Below, piece by piece: positions 24,640-33,563 of a stretch of DNA of 62,017 bases (the first letter of the stretch is position 1; the number at the start of each line of letters is the position of its first letter). Below the pieces are notes generated by a model that saw only the letters and a list, made by a program, of their open reading frames with translations, was not told the DNA's origin and searched no databases. Source of the stretch: an uncultured delta proteobacterium (lineage in GTDB: Bacteria; Desulfobacterota; Syntrophia; Syntrophales; Smithellaceae); the NCBI GenBank assembly GCA_903907985.1, contig CAIVQG010000012.1:1-62017 (forward strand), given 5' to 3'. The position numbers and the translations under genes were made by a program.

Positions 24640-26163
24640 ATGAAAAAACATGTATTATCTGCAAAAGACATCCGGCAAATTAAGGCTTCCGGCATCAGTC
24701 CTAACGGCGTGGAAAAACAACTGGCCTGCTACCGGCAAGGCGCCAATTATTTAAAACTCAACCGCCCCTGTAATGTTGGCGATGGGATTGTTTCTATTGC
24801 ACCAGCCCAAAGAAAAAAATTAATTGATCTTTATGAGAATGAATCCCGTAAATATAAATTAATCAAATTCGTGCCGGCATCCGGCGCTGCCAGCCGCATG
24901 TTTACCGATTGGTTTTCCGCAAGCGAAAAAGGCGGCTTCAGCACCAATGAGCAAGACCGGAAATTATTCCGGGATTTAAAGAAATTCCCCTTTTTCTCCC
25001 TTATTGCCGAAAATAAAACCGGCGCGGAACTGATCAAGAAAAAAGACATCGGAGGTTTGCTGAAATTTATTTTAACAGATGTGGGCTTAAATTACGGGAA
25101 TATTCCTAAGGCCTTAATCCCCTTTCACCGGTATCCGTCAGGCAAATTAAGGACTGCTCTGGAAGAGCATCTTGTAGAAGCCGCCGGATACATTAACGGC
25201 TCCGGCGGCATCAGTTCTTTGCATTTCACAATATCCGCGGAACACAAGCAGGAAATCACAAGCTGTTTGAAAAAGATAACGGCGAAACAGGAGGGTATTT
25301 GCCGGGGAAAATATAAAGTTGCTCTGTCGGTTCAGTCTGTTTCAACAAACACAATAGCTGTTGATGAAACTAATCTGCCGCTTCGCGATGCCAAGAGAGA
25401 TCTTGTTTTCCGTCCCGGCGGGCATGGTGCATTGCTTGCCAATCTGAACGATCTGAATGCCGATTTAATTTTTGTGAAAAACATTGATAATATTGTGCCC
25501 GAGCTGCTTTCCGGAAAAAATTCCCCTTTTAAGAAAATGCTGGGCGGTATGGCGCTGAAAATTACTCAAGAGAATTTTGCATTTTTGCGCAGTCTGGATG
25601 CAGGAGAGCCGGATTTGGCGGAGATTGATAAAGTTGTTGCCCACTGCTCTCAATCACTAAATATAGTTTTTCCACAAAGTTTTATTAAACAGGCAAAAAA
25701 GAAAAAAGTTCAAACGCTTTTTTCTTTATTAAACCGTCCGCTGCGTATTTGCGGGATGGTGAAAAACGATGGAGAACCAGGCGGTGGCCCCTTCTGGGTG
25801 GAAGAAAAGGACGGGACGCAAACGCTGCAAATAGTTGAAGGCGGCCATGTGGATAAACGCAAGCCGCAACAGTCGGCAATCTGGGCGCAGGCCCAATATT
25901 TTAATCCGGTGGATATGGTCTGCTGTATTAAAGATTATCAGGGGGATAAATTCATCCTGGATAATTATGTCGATAAAAATGCTTACTTGATTACAACAAA
26001 AAATGAAAAAGGAATTCAGTTCAACGCCCTGGAGGCGCCAGGCCTCTGGAATGGCGGCATGGCTTATTGGAATACAATATTTGTAGAGCTTCCGTTGATG
26101 GTTTTTAATCCAGTGAAGACTGTTTATGACCTGTTGCGTCCGGAACACAGAACAACCTCTTAA
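24640..26163 (+). CDS. DUF4301 family protein
   Basis: About 507 residues. Visible conserved blocks are K-F-V-P-A-S-G-A-A-S-R-M-F near residue 77, L-I-P-F-H-R-Y near 157, R-P-G-G-H-G-A-L-L near 258 and G-E-P-G-G-G-P-F-W-V near 374. DUF4301 resembles nucleotidyltransferase-like folds found mainly in Bacteroidetes and deltaproteobacteria; no function is established. The start ATG 24640 is chosen because the family opens near L-S-x-x-D-I-x-Q-I. A TTG start 18 codons upstream (24586) is possible but less likely. It is monocistronic. Confidence 0.85.
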   Translation: MKKHVLSAKDIRQIKASGISPNGVEKQLACYRQGANYLKLNRPCNVGDGIVSIAPAQRKKLIDLYENESRKYKLIKFVPASGAASRMFTDWFSASEKGGFSTNEQDRKLFRDLKKFPFFSLIAENKTGAELIKKKDIGGLLKFILTDVGLNYGNIPKALIPFHRYPSGKLRTALEEHLVEAAGYINGSGGISSLHFTISAEHKQEITSCLKKITAKQEGICRGKYKVALSVQSVSTNTIAVDETNLPLRDAKRDLVFRPGGHGALLANLNDLNADLIFVKNIDNIVPELLSGKNSPFKKMLGGMALKITQENFAFLRSLDAGEPDLAEIDKVVAHCSQSLNIVFPQSFIKQAKKKKVQTLFSLLNRPLRICGMVKNDGEPGGGPFWVEEKDGTQTLQIVEGGHVDKRKPQQSAIWAQAQYFNPVDMVCCIKDYQGDKFILDNYVDKNAYLITTKNEKGIQFNALEAPGLWNGGMAYWNTIFVELPLMVFNPVKTVYDLLRPEHRTTS

Positions 26164-26172
26164 AATCCCCCA

Positions 26173-26224
26173 GCCCGGCATACGCCGGGCAAACATATGC
26201 GACGCATGTCCGGCGCATGCCGGA
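26173..26224. repeat. Cluster of REP-like GC-rich hairpins after DUF4301
   Basis: A perfect hairpin GCCCGGC-ATAC-GCCGGGC (26173-26190) is followed 18 bp later by TCCGGC-GCAT-GCCGGA (26209-26224). Between them lies an ATGCG/CGCAT palindrome. There is no T-tract. The arrangement resembles REP/BIME elements in form, but a match to a known family cannot be shown from the sequence alone. Confidence 0.5.
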
Positions 26225-26518
26225 TTACCCTTCACCCTTGGGCGTTGCGGCGTATGCGAAAAATATGCCTCACTTCTCATGCTTCGCGAGCCTTGTCTCT
26301 GAAAATTTTAAGAGGTTGTTAAAGTGCAATTAAATAAAGTTTATTTGACGATAGATATAAAACTTTTTAAGCACTTCTTCTGAAGTGTTGCTTTTCTCAT
26401 TTTCCTAATCCTACAACATTTAATCGGAAATAATAGAAATATTGCTGGACTTTAATTTAACTTTTGGTAAAAGGATCAAGCTTTGTCATAAGCCCCATTA
26501 AAAGAGAGGAGAAGGATT

Positions 26519-26773
26519 ATGAGTAATATTTATAAAGTCATCGAAATTATTGGAAGCAGTAAAAAATCATGGGAAGAGGCTGCCTGCAATGCTGTGGAAT
26601 CAGCGGCAGAAAGTTTGGAAGAAATCAGGGTTGCGGAAGTAAAGGAACTCGATATCAGAGTGGAAAAAGGAAAAGTTGTGGAGTATCGGGCGAAATTAAG
26701 TTTGTCGTTCAAGTATGATAAAAAACGCGTGCTCGAAGATCGCTCCTCTATCCTGACAGGAAGAAAGCGTTAA
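26519..26773 (+). CDS. Dodecin family flavin-binding protein
   Basis: 84 residues. Dodecins are small beta-alpha-beta-beta proteins forming dodecamers that store or buffer flavins such as FMN or riboflavin; some bind CoA. The sequence shows the standard M-S-x-x-x-Y-K-V-I-E-I-I-G-S-S, W-E-E-A-A and A-E-V-K-E-L-D-I-R-V-E-K-G-K-V, followed by a slightly longer C-terminal tail (K-R-V-L-E-D-R). The strong ribosome site AGGAGAAGG is seven bases before ATG. It stands alone, and a large hairpin follows 100 bp downstream. Confidence 0.9.
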   Translation: MSNIYKVIEIIGSSKKSWEEAACNAVESAAESLEEIRVAEVKELDIRVEKGKVVEYRAKLSLSFKYDKKRVLEDRSSILTGRKR

Positions 26774-26872
26774 TAAAGAATATTATTTCACTTATATGAT
26801 TGACTAGCCTTTCCCCAGTCAAGTTTTCTGCTGCGCCAAATGAAGCACGCGGGAAGAAACATTTATGTCTAT

Positions 26873-26904
26873 AATGAGCGGCGGAATGAATTCCGCCGCT
26901 CATT
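26873..26904 (+). terminator. Large perfect hairpin downstream of dodecin
   Basis: AATGAGCGGCGGAA (26873-26886), tetraloop TGAA, and the exact complement (26891-26904) form a 14-bp stem. It lacks a proper T-tract, so it may act as a transcript 3' stabiliser or a factor-assisted terminator. The following 180 bp up to 27087 hold no gene. Confidence 0.55.
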
Positions 26905-27087
26905 CGTTTAGATATGTGCCTTGCATGACGATATTCGGCAAGACTGTATTCAGATGCTATACTCTCTTCAATTGGTAATCTTCAGTTTTTCTTGTTTTAT
27001 GAATTTATTGAATCGCAGCGTTTTCAATAATCTGAATAAGACTTAATCGGATACTTTCCTTCAAGTCAAATATTAGTTATTAACGTA

Positions 27088-28062
27088 TTAAATAATCCAC
27101 CGTTCGCCATCTTCTTTTGTTGCCGCTTTGGCCATGATTTTCGTTGATGTATCCCCCTTTTGGCAAATTACCACAGCTTCTTGGTCATCGGGCGCATCAC
27201 TGTAACGAATACACAGTGATGCCGCTATGTTCATGATTTCCTCATCACTGCCATAAGGCACCAAAACCTGTGGTCCGGGAAACTCAGCCATGAAAAGAAC
27301 AAAATCATCTTCAGTCACCCGCGCTTGTAGGGAAATGTTATCTGCTTTATTTCGCCCGACAATAATTTTGGAATTGTCGTTGACCCGGAAATGGCGGCCA
27401 TATTTGAGTAATTCGATATCACGAATATGCCGGTCTTCTTCGTGAGAAAATAAATCACGCAGGCGTTTCGTAAATATCGAATCGGTAAGCAGACAGCCTC
27501 CGGCCGGAGGTGCATAATTAGTAATACCGAAATCAACCGCCATTTGCATTTGCGGCTTACGGCCACGGCCCTGAAGTGCCAGCAACCGGGAACGGTCAAT
27601 TTTGCCTTCCCGCTCGGCTTTGACAGGATCGAGAAGTTGCGCGGAGAGCGGGCGCAAAATATAGTCAGGATAACCCGAGTTTTTGGCAACAATAAAAAGT
27701 GATTGTTTGCCCTGAGACATCGGCCGCTGGCCGAGTACTTCTCCCGTAAAAATAAAATCAGTACCGGTTTCTTCCATTTTTCGTCCGGCAAATTTCAGCA
27801 TTAAAGTATGGCAGTCAATACAGGGGTTCATGTTCTTGCCGTAGCCGTAACGCGGCGATTTAAGCATAACTAAATGATCGGCAGTGAAGTTTTCCACTAC
27901 CAGCGGCAGATTGATCTGACGGGCAGCTGCTTTGGCCTTTTCGGCACTGAAAAAAGGTGTTTCGAAAGTCAGGCATAGTACTTCGATATTTTGTCGGCGA
28001 ACTACCTCTGCCGCCAGTATACTGTCCAGTCCCCCGGAAAAAAGAGCAATTGCTTTAACCAT
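27088..28062 (-). CDS. PP-loop ATPase with NFACT-R (DUF814)-like domain, ThiI/MnmA-like
   Basis: 324 residues. The N-terminal PP-loop A-L-F-S-G-G-L-D-S (residues 6-14) binds ATP. Cys pair C-I-D-C near residue 81 and a third Cys near 189 (P-A-G-G-C-L-L) suggest an adenylation/sulfur-transfer reaction like that of MnmA/ThiI tRNA thiolases. The C-terminal part (about 215-310; H-F-R-V-N-D-N-S-K-I-I-V-G-R-N) resembles the RNA-binding NFACT-R_1 (DUF814) module. Databases often label such proteins tRNA 4-thiouridine synthase or methyltransferase. A tRNA-modification role is likely, but the exact base is unknown. It follows the LysM gene's terminator. Confidence 0.78.
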   Translation of the reverse strand: MVKAIALFSGGLDSILAAEVVRRQNIEVLCLTFETPFFSAEKAKAAARQINLPLVVENFTADHLVMLKSPRYGYGKNMNPCIDCHTLMLKFAGRKMEETGTDFIFTGEVLGQRPMSQGKQSLFIVAKNSGYPDYILRPLSAQLLDPVKAEREGKIDRSRLLALQGRGRKPQMQMAVDFGITNYAPPAGGCLLTDSIFTKRLRDLFSHEEDRHIRDIELLKYGRHFRVNDNSKIIVGRNKADNISLQARVTEDDFVLFMAEFPGPQVLVPYGSDEEIMNIAASLCIRYSDAPDDQEAVVICQKGDTSTKIMAKAATKEDGERWII

Positions 28063-28083
28063 ATTGTCTGTCCATTCGTCTGT

Positions 28084-28123
28084 TTATAAAATAAAATGCG
28101 CCCCGGTCAACAATACGGGGCGC
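28084..28123 (-). terminator. Rho-independent terminator of the LysM gene
   Basis: On the minus strand GCGCCCCG (28116-28123) pairs with CGGGGCGC (28098-28105), followed by ATTTTATTTTATAA. It lies 28 bp after the stop of the LysM gene and before the PP-loop gene. Confidence 0.85.
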
Positions 28124-28150
28124 GGAAATAAAGTCATTTTAAAAAAAATA

Positions 28151-29833
28151 TTAGTATCGGGCAAAGCTGGCCTGCCATAATTCGCCAATCAGGCTGCGCA
28201 GGCCATCATCAATGGCAAAATCAATAATGTACTGGTCTTTGTCAGTTTTAATTTTCGTGCCGTTAAAACCGAAGGTGAAAGGTGCCTGGTTTTTATCCAC
28301 GCCGGAAAAGGAAAAATAGCCGGAAGTAGAAGGAATCGCCAGGCGAGGCAAAATCTTTTCCATAATAATTTTCGGAGAGTCGGAACTGTCAATGAAAATC
28401 AAGCCGTATCCTTTTGCCTTGAATACATTAATAAATTGCTCAGGCAGATTGCGCGAATAAATAATATATTTTTTTTCAGCATTACTGATCAGTACGTCGG
28501 CTTTAATGGATAGATTGAATCCTTCTTTCGCCATGTTGAAGACTTTGACATCGGCATCTTTATTGGCGCTGAAACCCAAATGAGTAACAAGAGCATAAGA
28601 AAAATCTTTAGCCTCTGTAGCAGGGAAAACAGGTATCGGGGGCAGTGAATAAATCTCTTCCGGCTTACCGGCGAGTCCTTTTTCTCCATCTATTTCCGTT
28701 ATGATCAAGCCATTTTTCCGGGCATAGTTTTTAATTGCTTTAGGCAATAAAGAGTTGTTTTCCGGGACAAAGCGCAAAGCCTGAATTAAGGGGAGTTTCT
28801 GCTTGGAATCTGTTTTGGTAATAATCCAGTCTACGACAACTTCAACCGGCGGAATTCCGCCCGCTGATATCGGTGTATCCCTCTTCGTCATGCTGTATAC
28901 TTTGGTGGCAGCAATAATTTTTCGTAAAATCGCTATAACGTCATCTTTTTTATCTACTTTAATTATCGAGAAGTGTTTCCAGTTTTCGCGAATTATCTTT
29001 TTGAGATTATCATTGAGGCGGTTTTCCCAATCAAGAAATACTGTGGTTTTATCATCAAATTCGATGACCGGAATTTTTGCACAGTCAATTGTTACTTGTC
29101 CGGTTTTGGAAATGGGAAGATAGTAATTGCCTGAGGATGAAATGGAGGCGTTCATTTCGTTTAATATCTGCTTAATCACAGCAAGCTTTGCTGCCTGCGA
29201 CATAACTATCTTTTCTTTAATATTTGTTATTTCTCCCGGTTGAGGTTGATTTTCGGCCGAAGATACTATTGCCTTCCCAATAATTTTAGTTTCTTCCGGG
29301 GCTTGTACAAAAACAGTTTTGCCGGGTAGTTTAATAACTTGTCCGGTATAAATTTTATTCGCGTTGGCAATCCGGGGATTCATTGATTTGATTAGTTGGA
29401 GAGTTTTTTCGGTGTTAGTCTTGATATGCAATTGCTGGTGAACAATCGTGATCAGACTGTCGCCTTTTTTCACTTTATAAGTTTGCGTGCTGGCGGATAG
29501 AGTTGGCTTTGTCGAAACAGGATAGACGCTTTTGCCGGGTAGTTTGATAATTTGTCCGGCATAAAGTTTGTTAAGATTTTCTATATCGGGATTGAGTTGC
29601 TTAATAATGCGGTAATTGTCCGGGATGTCATCTTCAGTAATTCCGGGGAGCCTTCTAATGATTGCCGAAATAACATCACCTTTTTTTATTTTATAAAGAT
29701 GTACGTTTTGTTTGGAGACAGCTGTTTTTTTTAGAGATATCTGAGCCGTGTCTTCTTTAGCTAAAGCCGGTTGGCAAAAAACAGCTGCCAATATAAAAAC
29801 AGCACTTAATTCTAAAGTATAACGCTTAATCAT
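28151..29833 (-). CDS. Exported LysM-domain protein of unknown function
   Basis: 560 residues. A signal peptide (about 1-25, ending A-L-A) is followed by two LysM modules at about 46-98 (Y-K-I-K-K-G-D-V-I-S-A-I and Y-A-G-Q-I-I-K-L-P-G) and 119-172 (Y-K-V-K-K-G-D-S-L-I-T-I and Y-T-G-Q-V-I-K-L-P-G). These should anchor it to peptidoglycan. The remaining 380 residues have no recognised catalytic motif but contain repeated alternating hydrophobic segments, probably alpha/beta. Similar proteins are known in deltaproteobacteria without function. It is separate from the amidase at 18.9 kb, though both use tandem LysM. Confidence 0.8.
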   Translation of the reverse strand: MIKRYTLELSAVFILAAVFCQPALAKEDTAQISLKKTAVSKQNVHLYKIKKGDVISAIIRRLPGITEDDIPDNYRIIKQLNPDIENLNKLYAGQIIKLPGKSVYPVSTKPTLSASTQTYKVKKGDSLITIVHQQLHIKTNTEKTLQLIKSMNPRIANANKIYTGQVIKLPGKTVFVQAPEETKIIGKAIVSSAENQPQPGEITNIKEKIVMSQAAKLAVIKQILNEMNASISSSGNYYLPISKTGQVTIDCAKIPVIEFDDKTTVFLDWENRLNDNLKKIIRENWKHFSIIKVDKKDDVIAILRKIIAATKVYSMTKRDTPISAGGIPPVEVVVDWIITKTDSKQKLPLIQALRFVPENNSLLPKAIKNYARKNGLIITEIDGEKGLAGKPEEIYSLPPIPVFPATEAKDFSYALVTHLGFSANKDADVKVFNMAKEGFNLSIKADVLISNAEKKYIIYSRNLPEQFINVFKAKGYGLIFIDSSDSPKIIMEKILPRLAIPSTSGYFSFSGVDKNQAPFTFGFNGTKIKTDKDQYIIDFAIDDGLRSLIGELWQASFARY

Positions 29834-30024
29834 AGGTATTTCCTGCCTGTTAAGAAGTAAGGAGTTAAAGGTGTAATTACTTTAATTGGCAATAAAAGTC
29901 AACCACTTATATGACTAAAAGATATGGTGATGAGTGAAGTATGTAAAACAGACGGCGGTATTGGTAATACATGCCGAATAAAGGATATAGCAAATGAAGA
30001 TTGCGAAAAGAAGTCAAGTCAAAC

Positions 30025-30894
30025 TTAGACTACTTTTTTCATTGCCGCAATTGCCACTTCAATTTGATCATCCGATGGTTCCCTGGTGGTAATCTTTTGC
30101 AACATCAATCCGGGCCAGCTCAAGGCCTGCACCCATTGCCAATTGGAGTGTTTACCAGTGAAACGGATGGCTTCATAGGAAATACCGGAAACAACGGGGA
30201 GGAGGATAATTTTATAAAGTACTCGATGCAGAAAATCCGGACGGCCTAGTAGAGAAAAAACGATAATGGAAACAATCATCACAAAGAGAATAAAGCTTGT
30301 TCCGCAGCGGGGATGACGGGTGGAGAAATCCCTAACATTTTTTACTGTTAATTCCTGGCCGTTTTCCCAGGCAAAAACTGTTTTATGTTCAGCTCCATGG
30401 TACATATAGACACGTTTCATATCCTCCATGAAGAGTGTGCAGCAAAGAAAGCCGACAAACATGGCCAGCCGGATGCATCCCTCCAGGATATTCAAAAGAA
30501 TCAAACTGGAAACAAAAGGCTTCATTTTTGTAAAAAAGAAAGCAGGGACGACGACAAAGAAAAATAGGGCGACGGTGAAGCTGATGATAATGGAAAGTGT
30601 CATTTCCCAGCTTTTCGGTTTTCTTTCTTCTTCCGACAAAGCTACGTCCGCCGAAAACATCAGACATTTCATTCCGATGAACATCATTTCAAATAAAGTG
30701 ATGGTTCCCCGGACAAACATTAACCCCAGTATTTTATAACGTTGCGTCAGCGGAATATGTTCTTGTTCCTGAAATTCAATTTCTTTATCCGGTCTTCTTA
30801 CCGCCGCCGCAATTTTATTTCCGTGACGCATCATTACGCCTTCAATGAGGGCTTGCCCTCCGGCGATGTCTTCAGGATTAGGTTTGGTTGCCAT
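30025..30894 (-). CDS. DUF1385 family membrane protein (YqhQ-like)
   Basis: 289 residues. The DUF1385 signature is present: G-G-Q-A-L-I-E-G-V-M-M-R at the N-terminus, Y-H-G-A-E-H-K-T-V near residue 163 and H-P-R-C-G-T-S-F near residue 189. Four or five hydrophobic segments (about 95-120, 125-155, 205-225, 230-245) place it in the membrane. The conserved His and Cys suggest a metal site. Its function is unknown. In related genomes it sits next to prfA or rpmE; neither is visible here. Confidence 0.9.
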   Translation of the reverse strand: MATKPNPEDIAGGQALIEGVMMRHGNKIAAAVRRPDKEIEFQEQEHIPLTQRYKILGLMFVRGTITLFEMMFIGMKCLMFSADVALSEEERKPKSWEMTLSIIISFTVALFFFVVVPAFFFTKMKPFVSSLILLNILEGCIRLAMFVGFLCCTLFMEDMKRVYMYHGAEHKTVFAWENGQELTVKNVRDFSTRHPRCGTSFILFVMIVSIIVFSLLGRPDFLHRVLYKIILLPVVSGISYEAIRFTGKHSNWQWVQALSWPGLMLQKITTREPSDDQIEVAIAAMKKVV

Positions 30895-31033
30895 TATATG
30901 TGTCCTACTAAAATATGAAATTTTGTGGGGGTTACTTATAGTATTTGAACAGAGGTGTCAAACGGTGATTTGGACCCATTTGCTTTATTGGGACATTACA
31001 ATTATTAATGTGCACTTTGGAAAACATCGCGCA

Positions 31034-31387
31034 TCAGTTCCGGACGATAATCATCCGGCAAATTTCGGAAGTGCCGGTGCAGATGTCACAGAGTTTCTGA
31101 TCCAGATAATGGCGGGAGACAGCGTATTCCGAACAATAACCGCATCCACCATGGATTTGTATGGCATCGGTGGCTATCTAGGTGCCCATTTCGCCGCCGT
31201 AAAGAAGTGCTGCTGCGGCCATTCGGTCAAGGTCAGTTCCCTTGGCGCTTTTTTGCCCGAAGGTAGGTGGTATTTTATCTTCTTCATAGAGCTTTTCCAT
31301 TTGAGGTTCCAGTCAGGTTGATGCCCATCGCCATACACTTTCTTCCAACATGTTCTGCTCTTCGCAAAACTCAAAGTTCAATGACAT
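31034..31387 (-). pseudogene. Acyl-CoA dehydrogenase relic (N-terminus joined to C-terminus, with stops)
   Basis: On the minus strand the first codons (M-S-L-N-F-E-F-C-E-E-Q-N-M-L-E-E-S-V) look like an acyl-CoA dehydrogenase N-terminus. After about 25 codons the sequence jumps to the C-terminal domain: M-E-K-L-Y-E-E-D-K, A-T-D-A-I-Q-I-H-G-G-C-G-Y, H-Y-L-D-Q-K-L-C-D-I and G-T-S-E-I-C-R-M-I-I-V-R-N. Roughly 270 codons of the core are missing. An in-frame TAG stands in the C-terminal part, just before I-A-T-D-A-I-Q, and a TGA lies near the junction. The gene is dead. A GC-containing in-frame mosaic of this length is otherwise unexplained. This stretch (30895-31537) contains no other gene. Confidence 0.75.
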
Positions 31388-31537
31388 GGCAATGCTTCTC
31401 TAATATTATTTAATTCTCCCGAGGGAGAAAATATTCTGCCGTAGGTTTAAAGGAAAACGTATTATTAAAAAGAAAAAAATGCTTGATAATAAGTCATTTA
31501 TCAAACGTTAATTACAAATGTTATTTTAATTTGGTTG

Positions 31538-31565
31538 TTGCAAGATCGGGCTTCGATGATATAAT
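31538..31565 (+). promoter_or_regulatory. Predicted promoter of the 31.6-33.5 kb operon
   Basis: TTGCAA (31538-31543), 16-bp spacer, TATAAT (31560-31565). Transcription would start about 7 bp later, some 20 bp before the AAGGAGGA ribosome site of the first gene. Confidence 0.6.
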
Positions 31566-31595
31566 GCCGCAGGTTTAGAAATAAGGAGGATAAAA

Positions 31596-31817
31596 ATGGC
31601 GGCTCAGGATTTATCTGTTGCATTTATTAAGGAATATCAGGAACGGTTCGAGAAAAAACTGAAAGAAAATGAGATTGCTCTTCTGGAACACTGGAAGGGG
31701 CAATTGGATAAGATCGCAAGCACAAGACCCGATAGCATTGCCTCTCTGCAAATGCAGGTTAAAAAAACAGCGGATATGATGGCCAACCGGATTAATGTAT
31801 TAAAAAAGAAGGAATAA
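31596..31817 (+). CDS. Hypothetical small coiled-coil protein
   Basis: 73 residues, highly charged, helical throughout (E-Y-Q-E-R-F-E-K-K-L-K-E-N-E; M-Q-V-K-K-T-A-D-M-M-A-N-R-I-N-V-L-K-K-K). I do not recognise a family. A strong AAGGAGGA precedes the ATG, and the stop is followed after one base by the HD-domain gene, indicating a translationally coupled operon. It is a real gene of unknown role. Confidence 0.75.
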   Translation: MAAQDLSVAFIKEYQERFEKKLKENEIALLEHWKGQLDKIASTRPDSIASLQMQVKKTADMMANRINVLKKKE

Positions 31818-31818
31818 A

Positions 31819-32394
31819 ATGGATAGTATTGCCAATTTTTTATTTGAAGTGGGAATGCTCAGTAAAACACCCCGTAGCGGCTATCAATTTCTGGGAAGCG
31901 GCAAAGAGTCCGTAGCCGAGCATGTTTTGCGTACTATATTTGTCGGCTACGCCCTTTGCAAGATGGATCCGGCGCTAGATGAATTTCGAGTTTTGAAAAT
32001 GTGCACGCTTCATGATTTACCGGAAGCACGTACCGGCGACATGAATTACGTCAACAAAAAGTATGTTGATGTCGACGAAGAAAAAGCGGTGCGCGAATTA
32101 ACCGAGCATCTCTTTTTCGGGGATGATATCAAAGAATTCATTGATGAGTTTAATCTCAAAGAATCAAATGAAGCGCAGACAGCGCGTGATGCCGATCAAA
32201 TTGCTTTAATCCTGCAATTAAAGGAATACGGTGATTTGGGAAATAAATATGCGGAAGAATGGATCAGCTATGCAATGCAAAGACTCAGCACCGCAGCCGC
32301 AAAAGAGCTGGCCTCGAGGATCATTCAAACAGACTCATCAAACTGGTGGTTTAAAGAAAAAAGTGATTGGTGGGTGAACGGCAACAAGAAATAG
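31819..32394 (+). CDS. HD-domain hydrolase (HDDC2/YfbR-like 5'-nucleotidase family)
   Basis: 191 residues. Metal-coordinating residues of the HD_3 fold are visible: S-V-A-E-H-V near residue 35, T-L-H-D-L-P-E-A-R-T-G-D near 68 and A-R-D-A-D-Q-I near 120. Relatives dephosphorylate deoxynucleoside monophosphates, so a nucleotide-pool role is likely. It follows the coiled-coil gene by one base and precedes a lipoprotein gene. Confidence 0.85.
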   Translation: MDSIANFLFEVGMLSKTPRSGYQFLGSGKESVAEHVLRTIFVGYALCKMDPALDEFRVLKMCTLHDLPEARTGDMNYVNKKYVDVDEEKAVRELTEHLFFGDDIKEFIDEFNLKESNEAQTARDADQIALILQLKEYGDLGNKYAEEWISYAMQRLSTAAAKELASRIIQTDSSNWWFKEKSDWWVNGNKK

Positions 32395-32404
32395 TCAGAA
32401 AATA

Positions 32405-32872
32405 ATGTTAATGGATCAGATATTGATGAAATCTTCAAAAAAACATTTCTTCTTTTTGTCGCTAATTTTCATAATTATTGTTCATTTAATCTCCTGTGCA
32501 CCGCAATTCGGCCAGGTGGTTATATCCCAACCTGATGAATACAAGCACATTTATGAAGCCAATGAAAAAACCATTCTCCAGGCAACAGCCCGGATTTTCA
32601 AAGAAAAAAATATGGGCAGCAATGTCCGGATTGACCGGGAAAATAATCGAGTGGAAACGGATTATATAATCCAGGGAGACTGGCGAACCAAAAGTACCAT
32701 TAAGGTCAAAAAACTGAGTTGGAAAGAAAGGGAAGTTGTTCTGTCGGTGACAACGGAGAAAAAAACGGAAAAAGGCTGGGAAATGCGACGATTGTTGGAC
32801 AAGGAACAGTATATCAATTTATTCGATATCATTGATTTAGCAATTTATGAAGAGATGTCCAAGATCGATTAG
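32405..32872 (+). CDS. Putative lipoprotein of unknown function
   Basis: 155 residues from the first ATG. The more probable start is ATG 32426, which gives a classical lipoprotein signal (K-K-H-F-F-F-L-S-L-I-F-I-I-I-V-H ending in the lipobox L-I-S-C) and has GGA about ten bases upstream. The mature part (about 125 residues) mixes charged segments with beta-like strands and has no recognised motif. It is in the same operon as the HD hydrolase, ten bases downstream. Its role is unknown. Confidence 0.75.
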   Translation: MLMDQILMKSSKKHFFFLSLIFIIIVHLISCAPQFGQVVISQPDEYKHIYEANEKTILQATARIFKEKNMGSNVRIDRENNRVETDYIIQGDWRTKSTIKVKKLSWKEREVVLSVTTEKKTEKGWEMRRLLDKEQYINLFDIIDLAIYEEMSKID

Positions 32873-32896
32873 CCGGATCATTCCGCTGAGGAGATC

Positions 32897-33469
32897 ATGA
32901 TGTCAGCTTTCATCAATCCGCCAAAGAGTATTCCTTTTTATTTGAGGATCGGCATCTGGGTCAGCCGCAAAGTTACCGGTCGAGACCTTTTGCCAGCAAG
33001 GCTTCTGTCCTGGTATCCGAAAGTGGCGATAAGTTCCGGGATTATGGAGGCTCTTGTTGCGCATCAGGACGGTAAGCTGGATCGGCGGATACTGAAGATT
33101 GTCCGGCTGCAAACATCTTTTGCTGTGGCGTGTCCTTTTTGTATTGACATGAATTCTTATGATTATACAGATTACGGTATTACGCCAACTGAATTGATTG
33201 CTCTGCAGGGGAATGCTGGAATCGCCACTGTGAAAACATTTTCGGCAAGAGAAAAAGTTGCGATTGAATATGCCAAACTTATATCGAGGTCTCCGCTGGC
33301 TTTCTCCCCGAATTTCATTGAATCCCTGAAAGCTAATTTTACCGAGAGGGAAATTGTAATCCTGGCCAGTACCGCCGCTCAAGTCAATTACTGGGCCAGA
33401 TTGCTGCAGTCACTGGGTGTGCCGCCGGCAGGTTTTGCAGATTCCTGTGAGCTAAAAATACATCCTTGA
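32897..33469 (+). CDS. Carboxymuconolactone decarboxylase family protein (AhpD-like)
   Basis: 190 residues. The CMD/AhpD fold is marked by C-P-F-C-I-D-M near residues 79-85, whose Cys pair can form the redox disulfide used by AhpD-type thiol peroxidases. Conserved upstream charged residues are less complete than in AhpD. It is the last gene of the operon started at 31.6 kb and is followed by a hairpin terminator. An antioxidant or disulfide-reductase role is likely, but the physiological substrate is unknown. Confidence 0.85.
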   Translation: MMSAFINPPKSIPFYLRIGIWVSRKVTGRDLLPARLLSWYPKVAISSGIMEALVAHQDGKLDRRILKIVRLQTSFAVACPFCIDMNSYDYTDYGITPTELIALQGNAGIATVKTFSAREKVAIEYAKLISRSPLAFSPNFIESLKANFTEREIVILASTAAQVNYWARLLQSLGVPPAGFADSCELKIHP

Positions 33470-33541
33470 TAAGATAAGATGCTTACCGGAGATTACCAAT
33501 TGTAAAATGGTACCTTACAATCTAAATGTTATAATTTAACC

Positions 33542-33562
33542 TGTGGCTCTGCCACATTTTTT
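33542..33562 (+). terminator. Terminator after the CMD-family gene
   Basis: TGTGGC (33542-33547), loop TCT, GCCACA (33551-33556), then TTTTTT. It is short but well formed, 72 bp after the stop codon. Confidence 0.65.
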
Positions 33563-33563
33563 G

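Noticed and set aside
31174-31374. 66-codon frame inside the acyl-CoA dehydrogenase relic
   Set aside because: It is a shifted frame of the relic; the homologous residues are in another phase.
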